Source: Halobellus sp. LT62 (lineage in GTDB: Archaea > Halobacteriota > Halobacteria > Halobacteriales > Haloferacaceae). Taken from it: a stretch of DNA of 64,000 bases. Where the stretch lies: assembly GCF_037031285.1 (NCBI RefSeq), contig NZ_JAYEZO010000002.1:434001-498000 (forward strand), read 5' to 3'. The notes beneath the pieces were generated by a model that was not told where the DNA came from, searched no databases, and saw nothing but the letters and a program-made list of their open reading frames with translations. The position numbers and the translations under genes were made by a program. Of the stretch, positions 36,380-44,717 are shown piece by piece. Positions within the stretch are counted from its first letter, which is position 1. Each line of letters opens with the position of its first letter.

Positions 36380-36541
36380 CTCCCGGAAGGTACGCCGTCG
36401 TGGTATATCTGTTTTCGGGAGCACTGCGGCGGCGGCGACGGTCCGGCGGGGCGGACCGTTCGTCGTTCGTGGCGGCCGTTCGCGGTCGTCGCTCCAAGTA
36501 GCACGACTTTTGAGCCTCCGGACGGTAGCAAGGACAACAGA

Positions 36542-37537
36542 ATGATCTCGAAGGGCTGTGAGCAGTGCGCGAAAGGCGGGAAGATGGTCCTCTTCGTCTA
36601 CGGTTACTGCGACCAGCGCGACTGCTTTTACTGCCCGCTCGGCGAGAACCGCAAGAACGTCACCGACGTCTACGCCAACGAACGCCTCGTCGAGTCCGAC
36701 GACGACGTCCTCGAAGAGGCCCACCGGATGAAGGCCCTCGGCACCTCGATCACCGGCGGAGAGCCCCAAGAGGCCCTCGATCGGACGTGTCACTACCTCT
36801 CGCTGCTGAAAGACGAGTTCGGCGAGGACCACCACACCCACCTCTACACCGGGATCACCGGCGGTCGGGAGAATATGCGCCGACTCTCCGAAGCCGGTCT
36901 CGACGAGATCCGGTTTCACCCGCCCTACGAACTGTGGGGCGACCTCCACGGCACCGAGTGGGAGGAGATACTCTACGTCGCCCGCGAAGAGGGGCTCACG
37001 CCCGCGTTCGAGATCCCAGGTATCCGCGCCGAGGAGGAGTTCTTGGACTTCCTCGACGAGGGGGCGGCCGAGTTCTGCAACATCAACGAGTTCGAGATGA
37101 GCGACGGCAACTACCGGCGGATGCAGGAGGAAGGCTATGAACTACAGGAGGGCCACATGTCAGCCGTCGACGGCTCGAAAGCGGAGATTCTCGATGCGAT
37201 GGGCGACCACGAGCGCGTGTACTTCTGTACCTCCGTGTTCAAAGACGCCGCCCAGCACCGCAATCGGCTCAAGCGGATGGCGCGAACGATCCGCCGGCCG
37301 TTCGACGAGGTGACCGACGACGGGACGCTCGTCTACGGCAAGACGTGGATCACGGCGGACGAACTCGACGCCCTCGGCGTCCCCGAGGAATTCTACACCG
37401 TCAAGTCCCAACACGTCGAGGTCGCGTGGTGGCTCCTCGAAGAGATGATCCAAGAGGGCGACGTGCCCGACGGCGAGATCGTCGAACAGTACCCGACCGC
37501 CGACGGAACAGTGGTCGAGCGGACGCCGTTGGCGTAG
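36542..37537 (+). CDS. Radical-SAM-like protein (COG2108) with CX4CX2C cluster
   Basis: 331 aa. After an N-terminal CEQCAKGGKM there is GYCDQRDCFYCPLG. The spacing is C-x4-C-x2-C, instead of the canonical C-x3-C-x2-C for the SAM-binding 4Fe-4S cluster. The rest fits a radical SAM barrel: TSITGGEPQEALDR, the GGE motif that holds SAM, and EIRFHPPYELWG. It corresponds to the uncharacterised archaeal group related to pyruvate formate-lyase activase. Function unknown. Confidence 0.85.
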   Translation: MISKGCEQCAKGGKMVLFVYGYCDQRDCFYCPLGENRKNVTDVYANERLVESDDDVLEEAHRMKALGTSITGGEPQEALDRTCHYLSLLKDEFGEDHHTHLYTGITGGRENMRRLSEAGLDEIRFHPPYELWGDLHGTEWEEILYVAREEGLTPAFEIPGIRAEEEFLDFLDEGAAEFCNINEFEMSDGNYRRMQEEGYELQEGHMSAVDGSKAEILDAMGDHERVYFCTSVFKDAAQHRNRLKRMARTIRRPFDEVTDDGTLVYGKTWITADELDALGVPEEFYTVKSQHVEVAWWLLEEMIQEGDVPDGEIVEQYPTADGTVVERTPLA

Positions 37538-37557
37538 GGACGTCGCGAGCAACGCTG

Positions 37558-38244
37558 CTATCCGGGTCGTGACAGCTGTTCTATCGTCAGCGCCGCGTAG
37601 AGGCTCGGGACGAGCGCGATCGCCGTTCCGACGAGGAGCCACTCGCCGAGCGCCCCGTCGACGACGAGGCCGACGACGACGACCCCGACGCCCAGCAACC
37701 CGCCGCCGGCCGCGGCGCGCCGCTTCGTCCGGCGGTCGACGTCGACACCGCGGACCGAGCCGTAGAGCGCACCCCCGAGCGCGCAGATCACGCCGGCGGC
37801 GACGCCGACGAGCGGGTCTCCGACTAGCGTCCCCGAGAGGGCGAGGACGACGCCCGCCGCGGCACCGAGGAGCACGGACGTCCGCGGAGAGAGCGGGTTG
37901 ACGTCCGCGCCGAAGTGCGCGGCGTACCCCGCCGGGGGCGCGGCCAGTGCGATGCCGACGAGCGCTGCCCGGAGCGCTCCGCCCGCGGTGAGATCGTCGA
38001 CGAGAACGCCCAACGACCCCGACGCCGCGATCACCGCGCCCCCCGCGAGTAGCCAGCGGGGGCGGAGCGTCGCCGCCGGGTCGTCGTCGCGGACGATGCC
38101 GAACCCGACGAACGGGTAGGAGACGAGCGCGCCGACGACGACCGTCGCGTAGAGGCCCCAGCCGAGGGTGACGCCGGTCACGACGACCGAGAGACCGAGG
38201 AACACGCCGATGATGACGGCGAATTCGGGGACGCGACGGCTCAT
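37558..38244 (-). CDS. Haloarchaeal polytopic membrane protein
   Basis: 228 aa with about seven or eight hydrophobic, Gly/Ala/Val-rich spans (GVFLGLSVVVTGVTLGWGLY; LLGVGVVVVGLVVDGALG). No recognised transport or enzyme motif. The start at 38244 (MSRRVPEFAVI) follows the usual short basic N-terminus. It converges with the radical-SAM-like gene. Confidence 0.7.
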   Translation of the reverse strand: MSRRVPEFAVIIGVFLGLSVVVTGVTLGWGLYATVVVGALVSYPFVGFGIVRDDDPAATLRPRWLLAGGAVIAASGSLGVLVDDLTAGGALRAALVGIALAAPPAGYAAHFGADVNPLSPRTSVLLGAAAGVVLALSGTLVGDPLVGVAAGVICALGGALYGSVRGVDVDRRTKRRAAAGGGLLGVGVVVVGLVVDGALGEWLLVGTAIALVPSLYAALTIEQLSRPG

Positions 38245-38423
38245 ACTCGGGGTCGGGGCGAGGCAGCAGAAAGCGTTGCGGTCGTGGGAGGCGACGAGGC
38301 AGCGCCTCTCGTGTGCACGCGGGCCGGATGAATCTCGTCTCGCCACGCTCACGTCCGTTGCCACCGACAGGTGCCGTTCGCAGACCCGCAAGCGTTTAGA
38401 CGACCCGTCAAGTATCTCCCGCT

Positions 38424-38912
38424 ATGTCAGACTGTCCGTTAGCCGACGACTGCCCCCGGTACTCGGAGCGAATCGACGGAATGGGGTGTCAGTACTACGG
38501 CGACCGCGGCGGCGCGGAGTGGTGTAACAACTACGAACAGCCGATCCGCGACCTGAAGGCCCAGCCCGTCAAGCCAGGCGAGGAGATCGTCGTCGACGTC
38601 GACGACATACACGAGAGCGGCGCGGGCGTCGGTCGGACTGACGACGGGTTCATCGTCCTCATCGACGGGCTCCTCCCGGAGTCCCGAGCCGTCGTCCGGA
38701 TCGATCGCGTGAAATCGAATCACGCCACGGCGAAGAAGATCGTCGAGCGGCTGCCCCTCGACGAAGACGAGAGCGCTGAGGGAGACGACGGGGACGATGA
38801 GGTCGAGGCGAGCGGTGCCGAGAAAGACGAGGACGAGGACAAGAATCGTGACACGGGCGGTCGCGGGCGACCGACCGCGCTCGGAAGCCGCGACAACTTC
38901 TGGGGCGGGTAG
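38424..38912 (+). CDS. TRAM-domain protein
   Basis: 162 aa. An N-terminal cysteine cluster (CPLADDCPRYSERIDGMGC ...WC, possibly metal-binding) precedes a TRAM domain (about residues 48-110: PGEEIVVDVDDIHESGAGVG, LIDGLLPESRAVVRI), a beta-barrel that binds RNA in tRNA-modifying enzymes and archaeal RNA chaperones. The C-terminus is an acidic tail ending GSRDNFWGG. A role as an RNA chaperone is inferred from small archaeal TRAM proteins. Confidence 0.85.
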   Translation: MSDCPLADDCPRYSERIDGMGCQYYGDRGGAEWCNNYEQPIRDLKAQPVKPGEEIVVDVDDIHESGAGVGRTDDGFIVLIDGLLPESRAVVRIDRVKSNHATAKKIVERLPLDEDESAEGDDGDDEVEASGAEKDEDEDKNRDTGGRGRPTALGSRDNFWGG

Positions 38913-39039
38913 TCGGCCGCACCGGTCGGCGGAGACCGAACGGACAGTCGGGTCTCCGTCTCGACGGACAGTGACACACCGACGCGAGGAGCGGTCGATC
39001 TTCTGTAGCTTTTTTGCGACGGCCGCGCAAGAACACGAT

Positions 39040-39561
39040 ATGGCTGATGGCGAAGGCGACGACGGAGACGGCGCAGGTTCGACGGAGCCCGACGGGATGG
39101 ACGGGTTCGACGTCGACGCCGCGCTGTCGGAGGTCGGATTCGACCCCGAAGAGAGTGTACTGACCCGTCGGCAGGCGGAGGTGCTGGTGCTTCGAGAGCG
39201 CGGCGTCCGACAGTCGCGAATCGCGAAGATGCTCGGGACCTCGCGCGCGAACGTCTCCAGCGTCGAATCCAGCGCCCGTCGGAACGTCGAGAAGGCCCGC
39301 GAGACCGTCGCGTTCGCGGAGGCGCTGGCCGCGCCGGTGCAGATCGCCGTCGAGCGGGGGACCGACCTCTACGACGTGCCCAAGCAGGTGTACGACGCCT
39401 GCGATGAGGCGGGCGTGAAGGTGAACCGGACCGCACCCGAGCTGATGAAAGCCGTCTCCGACGCCGCCGGCGACGCCATCCAGGGACGCGAAGTCCGCGA
39501 GCCGCTGCTCGTGGGCGTCACGACCGGCGGGAAAGTGCAAGTGCGACGTACCGCCGAGTAG
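39040..39561 (+). CDS. Tfx-family DNA-binding regulator
   Basis: 173 aa. After an acidic leader, the HTH ESVLTRRQAEVLVLRERGVR, then SRIAKMLGTSRANVSSVESS, matches Tfx, described in a methanogen as a regulator near the molybdenum formylmethanofuran dehydrogenase operon. The C-terminal part (about 85-173) is the Tfx-associated domain. Target genes here are unknown. The start ATG at 39040 follows the T-rich element TAGCTTTTTTGC. Confidence 0.85.
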   Translation: MADGEGDDGDGAGSTEPDGMDGFDVDAALSEVGFDPEESVLTRRQAEVLVLRERGVRQSRIAKMLGTSRANVSSVESSARRNVEKARETVAFAEALAAPVQIAVERGTDLYDVPKQVYDACDEAGVKVNRTAPELMKAVSDAAGDAIQGREVREPLLVGVTTGGKVQVRRTAE

Positions 39562-39596
39562 GATAAGGATCGGCGGTGACAGCCGGCGGAGAACCG

Positions 39597-40724
39597 CTAG
39601 AACTCGCCTCGATCCTGCAACGACCGCACGAGCGATTTGACGTCTTGGGCCTTCGATTTCGGCACCACCAGCACGCGGTCCTCGTACGCGACGACCGCGA
39701 GATCCGACACCCCCACGAGCGACACGTGGGCGTCGTCGGCGACGACGACGTTGTCCCCGGCGTCGACCGTCCGGAGCGCGACGTCGCCGTCGGTGACGTT
39801 ACCGTTCGCGTCGGCATCGAGAACGCGTTCGAGGGCGTCCCACGAGCCGATATCGTCCCACGGGAACGACACGGGGACGACAGCGACGTCGTCGGCGGTC
39901 TCGAACACCGCGTTGTCGATGCTGACGGCGTCGGTGGATTCGAACGCGTCGGTGACGCTGTCGTCGTCGGCCCGGAGCGCGTCCAAAAGCGGAGCCAACG
40001 GCGACGTCTCGACGGCGTCGAAGAAGACCGCCGGCCGCCACGCGAACAGCCCCGCGTTCCAGTAGTGGCCCGCCTCGACATAGGCCTCGGCCGTCTCGGC
40101 GTCGGGCTTCTCGTGGAACGATCGGACCGGAAACCACTCGCTCCCGCTTCCTTCTTCGGCCCCGTCCGCGGGTTCGATGTAGCCGTATCCCGTCTCCGGG
40201 CGGGTCGGCTCCACGCCGAACGTCACGAGCCGACCCTCGGTCGTGGCGACGGCGGCCCCGCGGCTGACGGCCGCCGCGAACCCGTCGCCGACGAGGTGAT
40301 CGCTCGGGAGTGCCAGCACCACGCAGTTGTCGTACTTCGTCGAAATCCGATGCGTCGCGTACAGCAGTGCCGGACCGGTGTCGCGGCCGACGGGCTCGAT
40401 GAGTACCGTCGCGTCACCGACTCGCTCGGCGACTCCATCTCGGTATGATTCGCGCGTGACGACGACTACCTCGTCGGCGACGCCGCGAGCGCGGGAAACA
40501 GTGCGTTCGAGGAGCGATTCGTCTGTGTCGTTCCCATCGTTTCCGTCCGCGGCCAGCGAGAGGAACTGTTTCGGTCGATCTGACCGGCTCGCGGGGTAGA
40601 GCCGCGAGCCGGTTCCGCCGGCGAGCACGACGGCGACGACCGGGAGCGGGACGTCGGCGTCGGCGGCACCGGCGTCATCATTGGCCGACGTGGCCGTCGT
40701 CCTAGTGTGGGTGTTCCGAGCCAT
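39597..40724 (-). CDS. manC: Mannose-1-phosphate guanylyltransferase
   Basis: About 375 aa. Makes GDP-mannose from mannose-1-P and GTP for glycan synthesis. Seen: the nucleotidyltransferase signature VVAVVLAGGTGSRLYPASRSDRPKQF, LALPSDHLV, ETGYGYIEPADG, FHEKPDAETAEAYV and WNAGLFAWRP. It lacks the phosphomannose isomerase half found in bifunctional versions. The ATG at 40724 is preferred because it overlaps the upstream gene's stop (TGATG); an earlier ATG at 40730 is possible. Confidence 0.92.
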   Translation of the reverse strand: MARNTHTRTTATSANDDAGAADADVPLPVVAVVLAGGTGSRLYPASRSDRPKQFLSLAADGNDGNDTDESLLERTVSRARGVADEVVVVTRESYRDGVAERVGDATVLIEPVGRDTGPALLYATHRISTKYDNCVVLALPSDHLVGDGFAAAVSRGAAVATTEGRLVTFGVEPTRPETGYGYIEPADGAEEGSGSEWFPVRSFHEKPDAETAEAYVEAGHYWNAGLFAWRPAVFFDAVETSPLAPLLDALRADDDSVTDAFESTDAVSIDNAVFETADDVAVVPVSFPWDDIGSWDALERVLDADANGNVTDGDVALRTVDAGDNVVVADDAHVSLVGVSDLAVVAYEDRVLVVPKSKAQDVKSLVRSLQDRGEF

Positions 40725-41026
40725 CACCACGACTCCACGATGCCGTCTCGAATGTCGGCGACGCAGCCCTCACAATCCGGATGTCCGGCCTCGTAACAGT
40801 CGGGGTGTCCGTCGTCGTCGACGTCGACCGCTCGTCGTTCAGCGTAGCGACGACAGACGAGTCGGACGCGGCCCTCGTCGTCGCGGGAGAGCGCGTCTGC
40901 AACTGCGTCCTGACTGCTCGAATCGGTCGAATTCTTTCCGTCTCGGTAGGCGTCGCGGGCGCGAGCGTACTGTCGCCCCGCCTCGCGAAGCTTCTGTCGC
41001 AGGATGTGTTCGAGACGGTCGTCCAT
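40724..41026 (-). CDS. Small haloarchaeal protein with Cys/His-rich C-terminus
   Basis: 100 aa. Helical start (DDRLEHILRQKLREAGRQYA) and a C-terminal CRRYAERRAVDVDDDGHPDC, then YEAGHPDCEGC cluster that could bind zinc. The stop overlaps manC by one base, so the two are one operon. It resembles a haloarchaea-only family (DUF7091, from memory). The start at 41026 is chosen; the extension to 41149 is low in coding character. Confidence 0.65.
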   Translation of the reverse strand: MDDRLEHILRQKLREAGRQYARARDAYRDGKNSTDSSSQDAVADALSRDDEGRVRLVCRRYAERRAVDVDDDGHPDCYEAGHPDCEGCVADIRDGIVESW

Positions 41027-41232
41027 CGGTCGGGTGTGGGGCACCGATGAACATAGGTCCGTTGGTGAGTTCGCTCGGACCCGGTGGATTGCTCGCTCAA
41101 CGGCTCCCCCGCAGACGCCCCGACGATGTCCACCGAATTCCACTTTCACTCCGGTTACGACACTTTATTACCCATCGCGCACCAAACGCCCTGTGCCTCC
41201 CAATGGAAAACAAGGCGGAGGCGAGTGAAACT

Positions 41233-42162
41233 ATGTCAGACCTGCGAACACACGCAGCGGAGATAGCCGAACAGTTCTCGGACCACCTAGACGTCACCGA
41301 AGACGAGGTCGAAGAGCGACTAGAGAACCTCGTCGAAGAGTACCGCGTCCCCGTCGAGGAGGCGCGTCGCTCGGTGATCAACAGCTACCTCGAAGAGGCC
41401 GGTCTCGAACGCGACGAGATCGGTCGCGGCGGCAACGACGAGGTGCGCCTCGCCGACATCGACGAGGACGAACAGTGGATCGACGTGACCGCGAAGGTCG
41501 TCGAACTGTGGGAGCCCCGGAGCGACTCGATCGCGCAGGTGGGCCTGCTCGGCGACGAGTCCGGGCGAACCAAGTTCGTCGCCTTCGAGACCTCGGATCT
41601 CCCGAAACTCGAAGAAGGGGCGGTCTACCGCCTCGGAAACGTCGTCACCGACGAGTACCAAGGAAACTTCTCGGTGAAGCTGAACAAGACGACCTCGATC
41701 GAGGAACTCGACGAGGACATCGAGGTCGGCGACGACTCGACCACCGTCGAGGGCGCGCTCGTCGACATCCAGTCCGGAAGTGGCCTCATCAAGCGCTGTC
41801 CCGAGGAGGGCTGCACGCGCGTCCTCCAGAACGGTCGCTGCTCGGAGCACGGCGACGTCGACGGCGAGTTCGACCTCCGGATCAAGGGCGTGCTCGACGA
41901 CGGCGAACGCGTCTACGAGATCATCTTCGGCCGCGAGGTCACGGAGGATCTCACCGGCGTCACGCTCGACGAGGCCCAGCAGATGGCGATGGACGCCCTC
42001 GATACGACCGTCGTGGTCGACGAGATGCGCGAGGACCTCCTCGGCACCTACTACCGCGTCTCCGGGCCCGAACTGGGACGCTACGTCCTCGCGGACGAGG
42101 TCGAACGACTCACCGAACCAGCGGATCCCGAAGCGGTGCTGATCAAAGCGAGGTCGATCTGA
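41233..42162 (+). CDS. rpa3: Replication protein A, single-strand DNA-binding subunit (RPA3 type)
   Basis: 309 aa. OB-fold ssDNA-binding protein: a helical N-terminus (SDLRTHAAEIAEQFSDHLDV), first OB fold (DVTAKVVELWEPRSDSIAQV), second OB fold with the zinc module CPEEGCTRVLQNGRCSEHG, and the end ETTVVVDEM-type helix region. Length and the partner gene match the rpa3-rpap3 operon of Haloferax rather than the longer RPA1. The ATG at 41233 has GGAGG about 10 bases upstream; the ATG at 41203 is an alternative, nearer to the TTTATT promoter box (about 41164). Confidence 0.9.
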   Translation: MSDLRTHAAEIAEQFSDHLDVTEDEVEERLENLVEEYRVPVEEARRSVINSYLEEAGLERDEIGRGGNDEVRLADIDEDEQWIDVTAKVVELWEPRSDSIAQVGLLGDESGRTKFVAFETSDLPKLEEGAVYRLGNVVTDEYQGNFSVKLNKTTSIEELDEDIEVGDDSTTVEGALVDIQSGSGLIKRCPEEGCTRVLQNGRCSEHGDVDGEFDLRIKGVLDDGERVYEIIFGREVTEDLTGVTLDEAQQMAMDALDTTVVVDEMREDLLGTYYRVSGPELGRYVLADEVERLTEPADPEAVLIKARSI

Positions 42163-42163
42163 T

Positions 42164-42823
42164 ATGAGTTCCAACGAGATTCCGTCCCGAGAAGTCGCCC
42201 GACGCGTGTTCGCAGACGAGTTCAACGACTCCGCCTTCACGTTCAAAGAGTCCGACGACGACCGCGCGCCCGTCTACCTGCTATTGCCGACGGGCGAGAA
42301 AGCCAACCGGGTGTTCTTCGTGGGCACGTTAACCGAGAAGGACGACGTCGGCGAGGACAACGAGTACTGGCGCGGTCGCATCGTCGACCCGACGGGCACG
42401 TTCTTCGTCTACGCGGGGCAGTACCAGCCCGAAGCTGCGAGTATGCTCCGGGATCTGGAACCGCCAGCGTACGTCGCCGTCGTCGGCAAGCCGCGAACGT
42501 ACGAGACCGACGACGGGTCGGTCAACGTCTCCGTCCGCCCGGAATCGATCCAGGTCGTCGACGCCGCGACCCGCGATCGCTGGGTCGTCGAGACCGCCGA
42601 GCGGACGCTCGACCGCATCGCGGCGTTCGACGAGGAGAGTAACGAGTACGCGCGGATGGCCCGCGAGGAGTACGACCTTCCGATCGACCGCTACAAGGAG
42701 TCCGCCGTCTCGGCGCTGGAGAGCCTCGAAGAGTCCGACAGCGACGAGTTCGGGCTGGACGGTGGCACCGTCGACGACTCCGCGGCCGAAGACGACGAAG
42801 CGGGCCTCCAGCCCGAGCCGTAG
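42164..42823 (+). CDS. rpap3: RPA-associated protein (RPAP3 type)
   Basis: 219 aa, starting 1 bp after the rpa3 stop. One OB fold (ANRVFFVGTLTEKDDVGEDN, YWRGRIVDPTGTFFVYAGQY) followed by a helical segment and an acidic tail. In Haloferax the RPA and its associated protein act together in DNA repair and replication; the tight gene pair supports the same here. Confidence 0.9.
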   Translation: MSSNEIPSREVARRVFADEFNDSAFTFKESDDDRAPVYLLLPTGEKANRVFFVGTLTEKDDVGEDNEYWRGRIVDPTGTFFVYAGQYQPEAASMLRDLEPPAYVAVVGKPRTYETDDGSVNVSVRPESIQVVDAATRDRWVVETAERTLDRIAAFDEESNEYARMAREEYDLPIDRYKESAVSALESLEESDSDEFGLDGGTVDDSAAEDDEAGLQPEP

Positions 42824-42919
42824 GACGGCTCGACAGCGAGCGGCTCAGCGATTTTTTGTGTCTCGTATGAGCGTCTGACGAAGGGTTAAGTGGGTCGCCG
42901 GACGAGTTAGAGAAGAGCT

Positions 42920-43327
42920 ATGGGCAACAAAAACAAGACCATCTCGTTCCGCGTCAACGAGGATGCCTTCGAGACGCTGCGCGAGATCGCCGAGGAGCGA
43001 GACATTTCGCTGTCGGCGGTCTTCCGCGACTACGTCGATATGCTCGTTGCCCACGACGGCCAAGTGCAGGTCGTCCCCGAGCACGAACTCGACCAGTTGC
43101 GCACCGGCGACGACGCGGAGTTCCCGCCGACGGTCACCGTCCCGAAGAGCTTCGTCCGCGAGCACGAGCGCCTCGAACTGGAGGCCGAACACCTCCGCGA
43201 GCAGCTCGACGAGCACAAGCAGTACGTGAACCATCTCCGCGAACAACTCGAAGCGGAGGACGAGGAGGTCATCCACCTCGAAGACCTCGACGCCGACGCG
43301 GAGGAGCCGTCGTTCCGGCTGGGCTGA
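42920..43327 (+). CDS. Ribbon-helix-helix DNA-binding protein with coiled coil
   Basis: 135 aa. Residues 1-45 form a ribbon-helix-helix (NKTISFRVNEDAFETLREIA, ERDISLSAVFRDYVDML); residues 75-120 are a Leu/Glu/His-rich coiled coil (HERLELEAEHLREQLDEHKQ). RHH proteins bind DNA as dimers. Haloarchaeal RHH proteins CdrS/CdrL control cell-division genes; whether this is CdrL cannot be settled here. The T-run after the gene (about 43409) may end the message. Confidence 0.82.
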   Translation: MGNKNKTISFRVNEDAFETLREIAEERDISLSAVFRDYVDMLVAHDGQVQVVPEHELDQLRTGDDAEFPPTVTVPKSFVREHERLELEAEHLREQLDEHKQYVNHLREQLEAEDEEVIHLEDLDADAEEPSFRLG

Positions 43328-43460
43328 CGAGGTCGGAACCCGTCGTCGAGGTGGTCAAATTCCGTCGTTACGACAGCGCTCCACGCCGTCTCGGCCGTCA
43401 ATTCGGTTTTTTGCCACCTATCGACGACATATATTTATGCGTATATCTCCTGAGACCACC

Positions 43461-43829
43461 GTGCATTCCTTAGACGAGGTGTTTAGGCTATTAAGCAAAG
43501 AACGACGGCGGTATGCGCTCTATTACCTCTATCAGCAGGACCGCCCGGTTACGATCGAAGAACTCGCCGAGGCGGTCAACGAGTGGGAAACGGCCGCTGA
43601 CGACGTCGATGCTCCCGACGAGCGGTTCGAAGATGTGATGCTGACGTTGAATCACAGCCACCTTCCGGAAATCGAGGCTGCCGCGAGCATCGAGTTCGAT
43701 CAGGAGAACGGGAGAGTGAGAATCACAGACGCCTCGCGCGAGGCCGAAATCCTCATCTCGATAGCGCAGCGGCTCGAACAGTCCTCGTCGGACGTCGATA
43801 TCGTTGATGTCTCGGAGTTACTCAACTAG
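43461..43829 (+). CDS. Haloarchaeal winged-helix protein (DUF7344-like)
   Basis: About 122 aa. MHSLDEVFRLLSKERRRYAL begins the typical haloarchaeal small winged helix, with TIEELAEAVNEWE and LNHSHLPEIEAAASIEFD. Two starts are possible. The ATG at 43437 directly abuts the TATA element (ATATATTTA, about 43428-43436). The GTG at 43461 lies 25-30 bp downstream of that box, where a leaderless transcript should begin. I choose the GTG for that reason. Probably a transcription regulator; targets unknown. Confidence 0.72.
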   Translation: MHSLDEVFRLLSKERRRYALYYLYQQDRPVTIEELAEAVNEWETAADDVDAPDERFEDVMLTLNHSHLPEIEAAASIEFDQENGRVRITDASREAEILISIAQRLEQSSSDVDIVDVSELLN

Positions 43830-43895
43830 TTGCCTGTCCGAAATCGCAGGGGTTTCGGCGGCCTTCACGCTCCGTTTCCACTGCTGTTATTTCCT

Positions 43896-44351
43896 CTACC
43901 CCGATAGTGCCGTCCGCGCGCGGTGCAGTTTCTGTTCCATCTCGTCGTTGCCCTCGACGCCCGCGAGCGTCTCGGCCGCTTCGAGCGTTCTGACCGCGTT
44001 GTCCAGAAACGAGAGCACGTCGCCGGGGTACGCGTACAGCATATATTCGTCGCCGATCACGTCGACGATGGCGTCGGGGCCGAGCCCTTGGGCGCGCAGT
44101 TCGAGGAGGTAGCGGACGAACTGCCGCTCGGGATAGCCCGTGTAGAGGTCGTCGGGATTCTCCGGATCTAGGAAGTCCTCGGCGAAGTCGAGCAGGCGGT
44201 CTCGCGTCGCGTCGTCGACCTTCGAGAGTCCCTCGCCGGAGTAAAGCACGTCCATCGTCGCGCCCTTGAACGCGCCCTTCGGGATGTTGACGTCGAGCTG
44301 GGAGACGATCTGGCGGTGGTTCTTGAGGTAGACCTTGTCCGTGATAGCCAC
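43896..44351 (-). CDS. Conserved haloarchaeal protein (DUF5814-like)
   Basis: 151 aa starting with GTG (complement of 44349-44351) at MAITDKVYLKNHRQIVSQLD. Mostly helical: GLSKVDDATRDRLLDFAEDF, YPERQFVRYLLELRAQGLGP, VIGDEYMLYAYPGDVLSFLD. I recall similar sequence as DUF5814, a domain also found attached to archaeal helicases; function unknown. Upstream, 118 bp separate it from the tRNA-His gene on the other strand. Confidence 0.65.
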   Translation of the reverse strand: MAITDKVYLKNHRQIVSQLDVNIPKGAFKGATMDVLYSGEGLSKVDDATRDRLLDFAEDFLDPENPDDLYTGYPERQFVRYLLELRAQGLGPDAIVDVIGDEYMLYAYPGDVLSFLDNAVRTLEAAETLAGVEGNDEMEQKLHRARTALSG

Positions 44352-44469
44352 GGTTGCGCGTCCGTAGGCCGCTGCGGGCGAAAAGCCTCCCGGTCTCCGT
44401 GTGACCCCGCCGCACTCCGGTACGGAGTCGTAACGTATTTGACTGCGACGGGGGTACCTGAAGGTGCGT

Positions 44470-44544
44470 GTCCGGGTTAGGGTAGTGGACCATCCTTCAG
44501 CCTTGTGGAGGCTGAGACGCGGGTTCGATTCTCGCACCCGGACC
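44470..44544 (+). tRNA. tRNA-His (GTG), left copy at the element boundary
   Basis: 75 nt including the His-specific extra G at the 5' end and C at the discriminator position. The anticodon loop TTGTGGA, closed by CAGCC/GGCTG, gives GTG. T-arm GCGGGTTCGATTCTCGC. A GTATTTGAC promoter-like box lies about 30 bp upstream in host-type DNA, so this copy is probably the expressed one. It lies inside the left 84-bp direct repeat (44462-44545). Confidence 0.95.
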
Positions 44545-44606
44545 TAATTTCCGTTTCTCACGCCTTCTACCGTTGGTTTTCGGCACCCATCAAACAAGAG
44601 GGAGAA

Positions 44607-44717
44607 ATGATGCCGAAAGCCTATAGGATTAGAACGAACGCCGAACCCGACACCGTACAGCGATTACCAACCTCTCGGGACAAATACAATTCAGAGGTGG
44701 AATATGCCACTTCCTGA
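44607..44717 (+). CDS. 36-aa frame overlapping the integrase start
   Basis: Starts MMPKAYRIRTNAEPDTVQRL, preceded by GAGGGAG at Shine-Dalgarno distance, and ends 14 bp inside the integrase gene. Small basic proteins in this position are sometimes recombination directionality factors, but nothing in the sequence proves it. A leader-peptide role for coupling integrase translation is another possibility. Confidence 0.35.
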   Translation: MMPKAYRIRTNAEPDTVQRLPTSRDKYNSEVEYATS

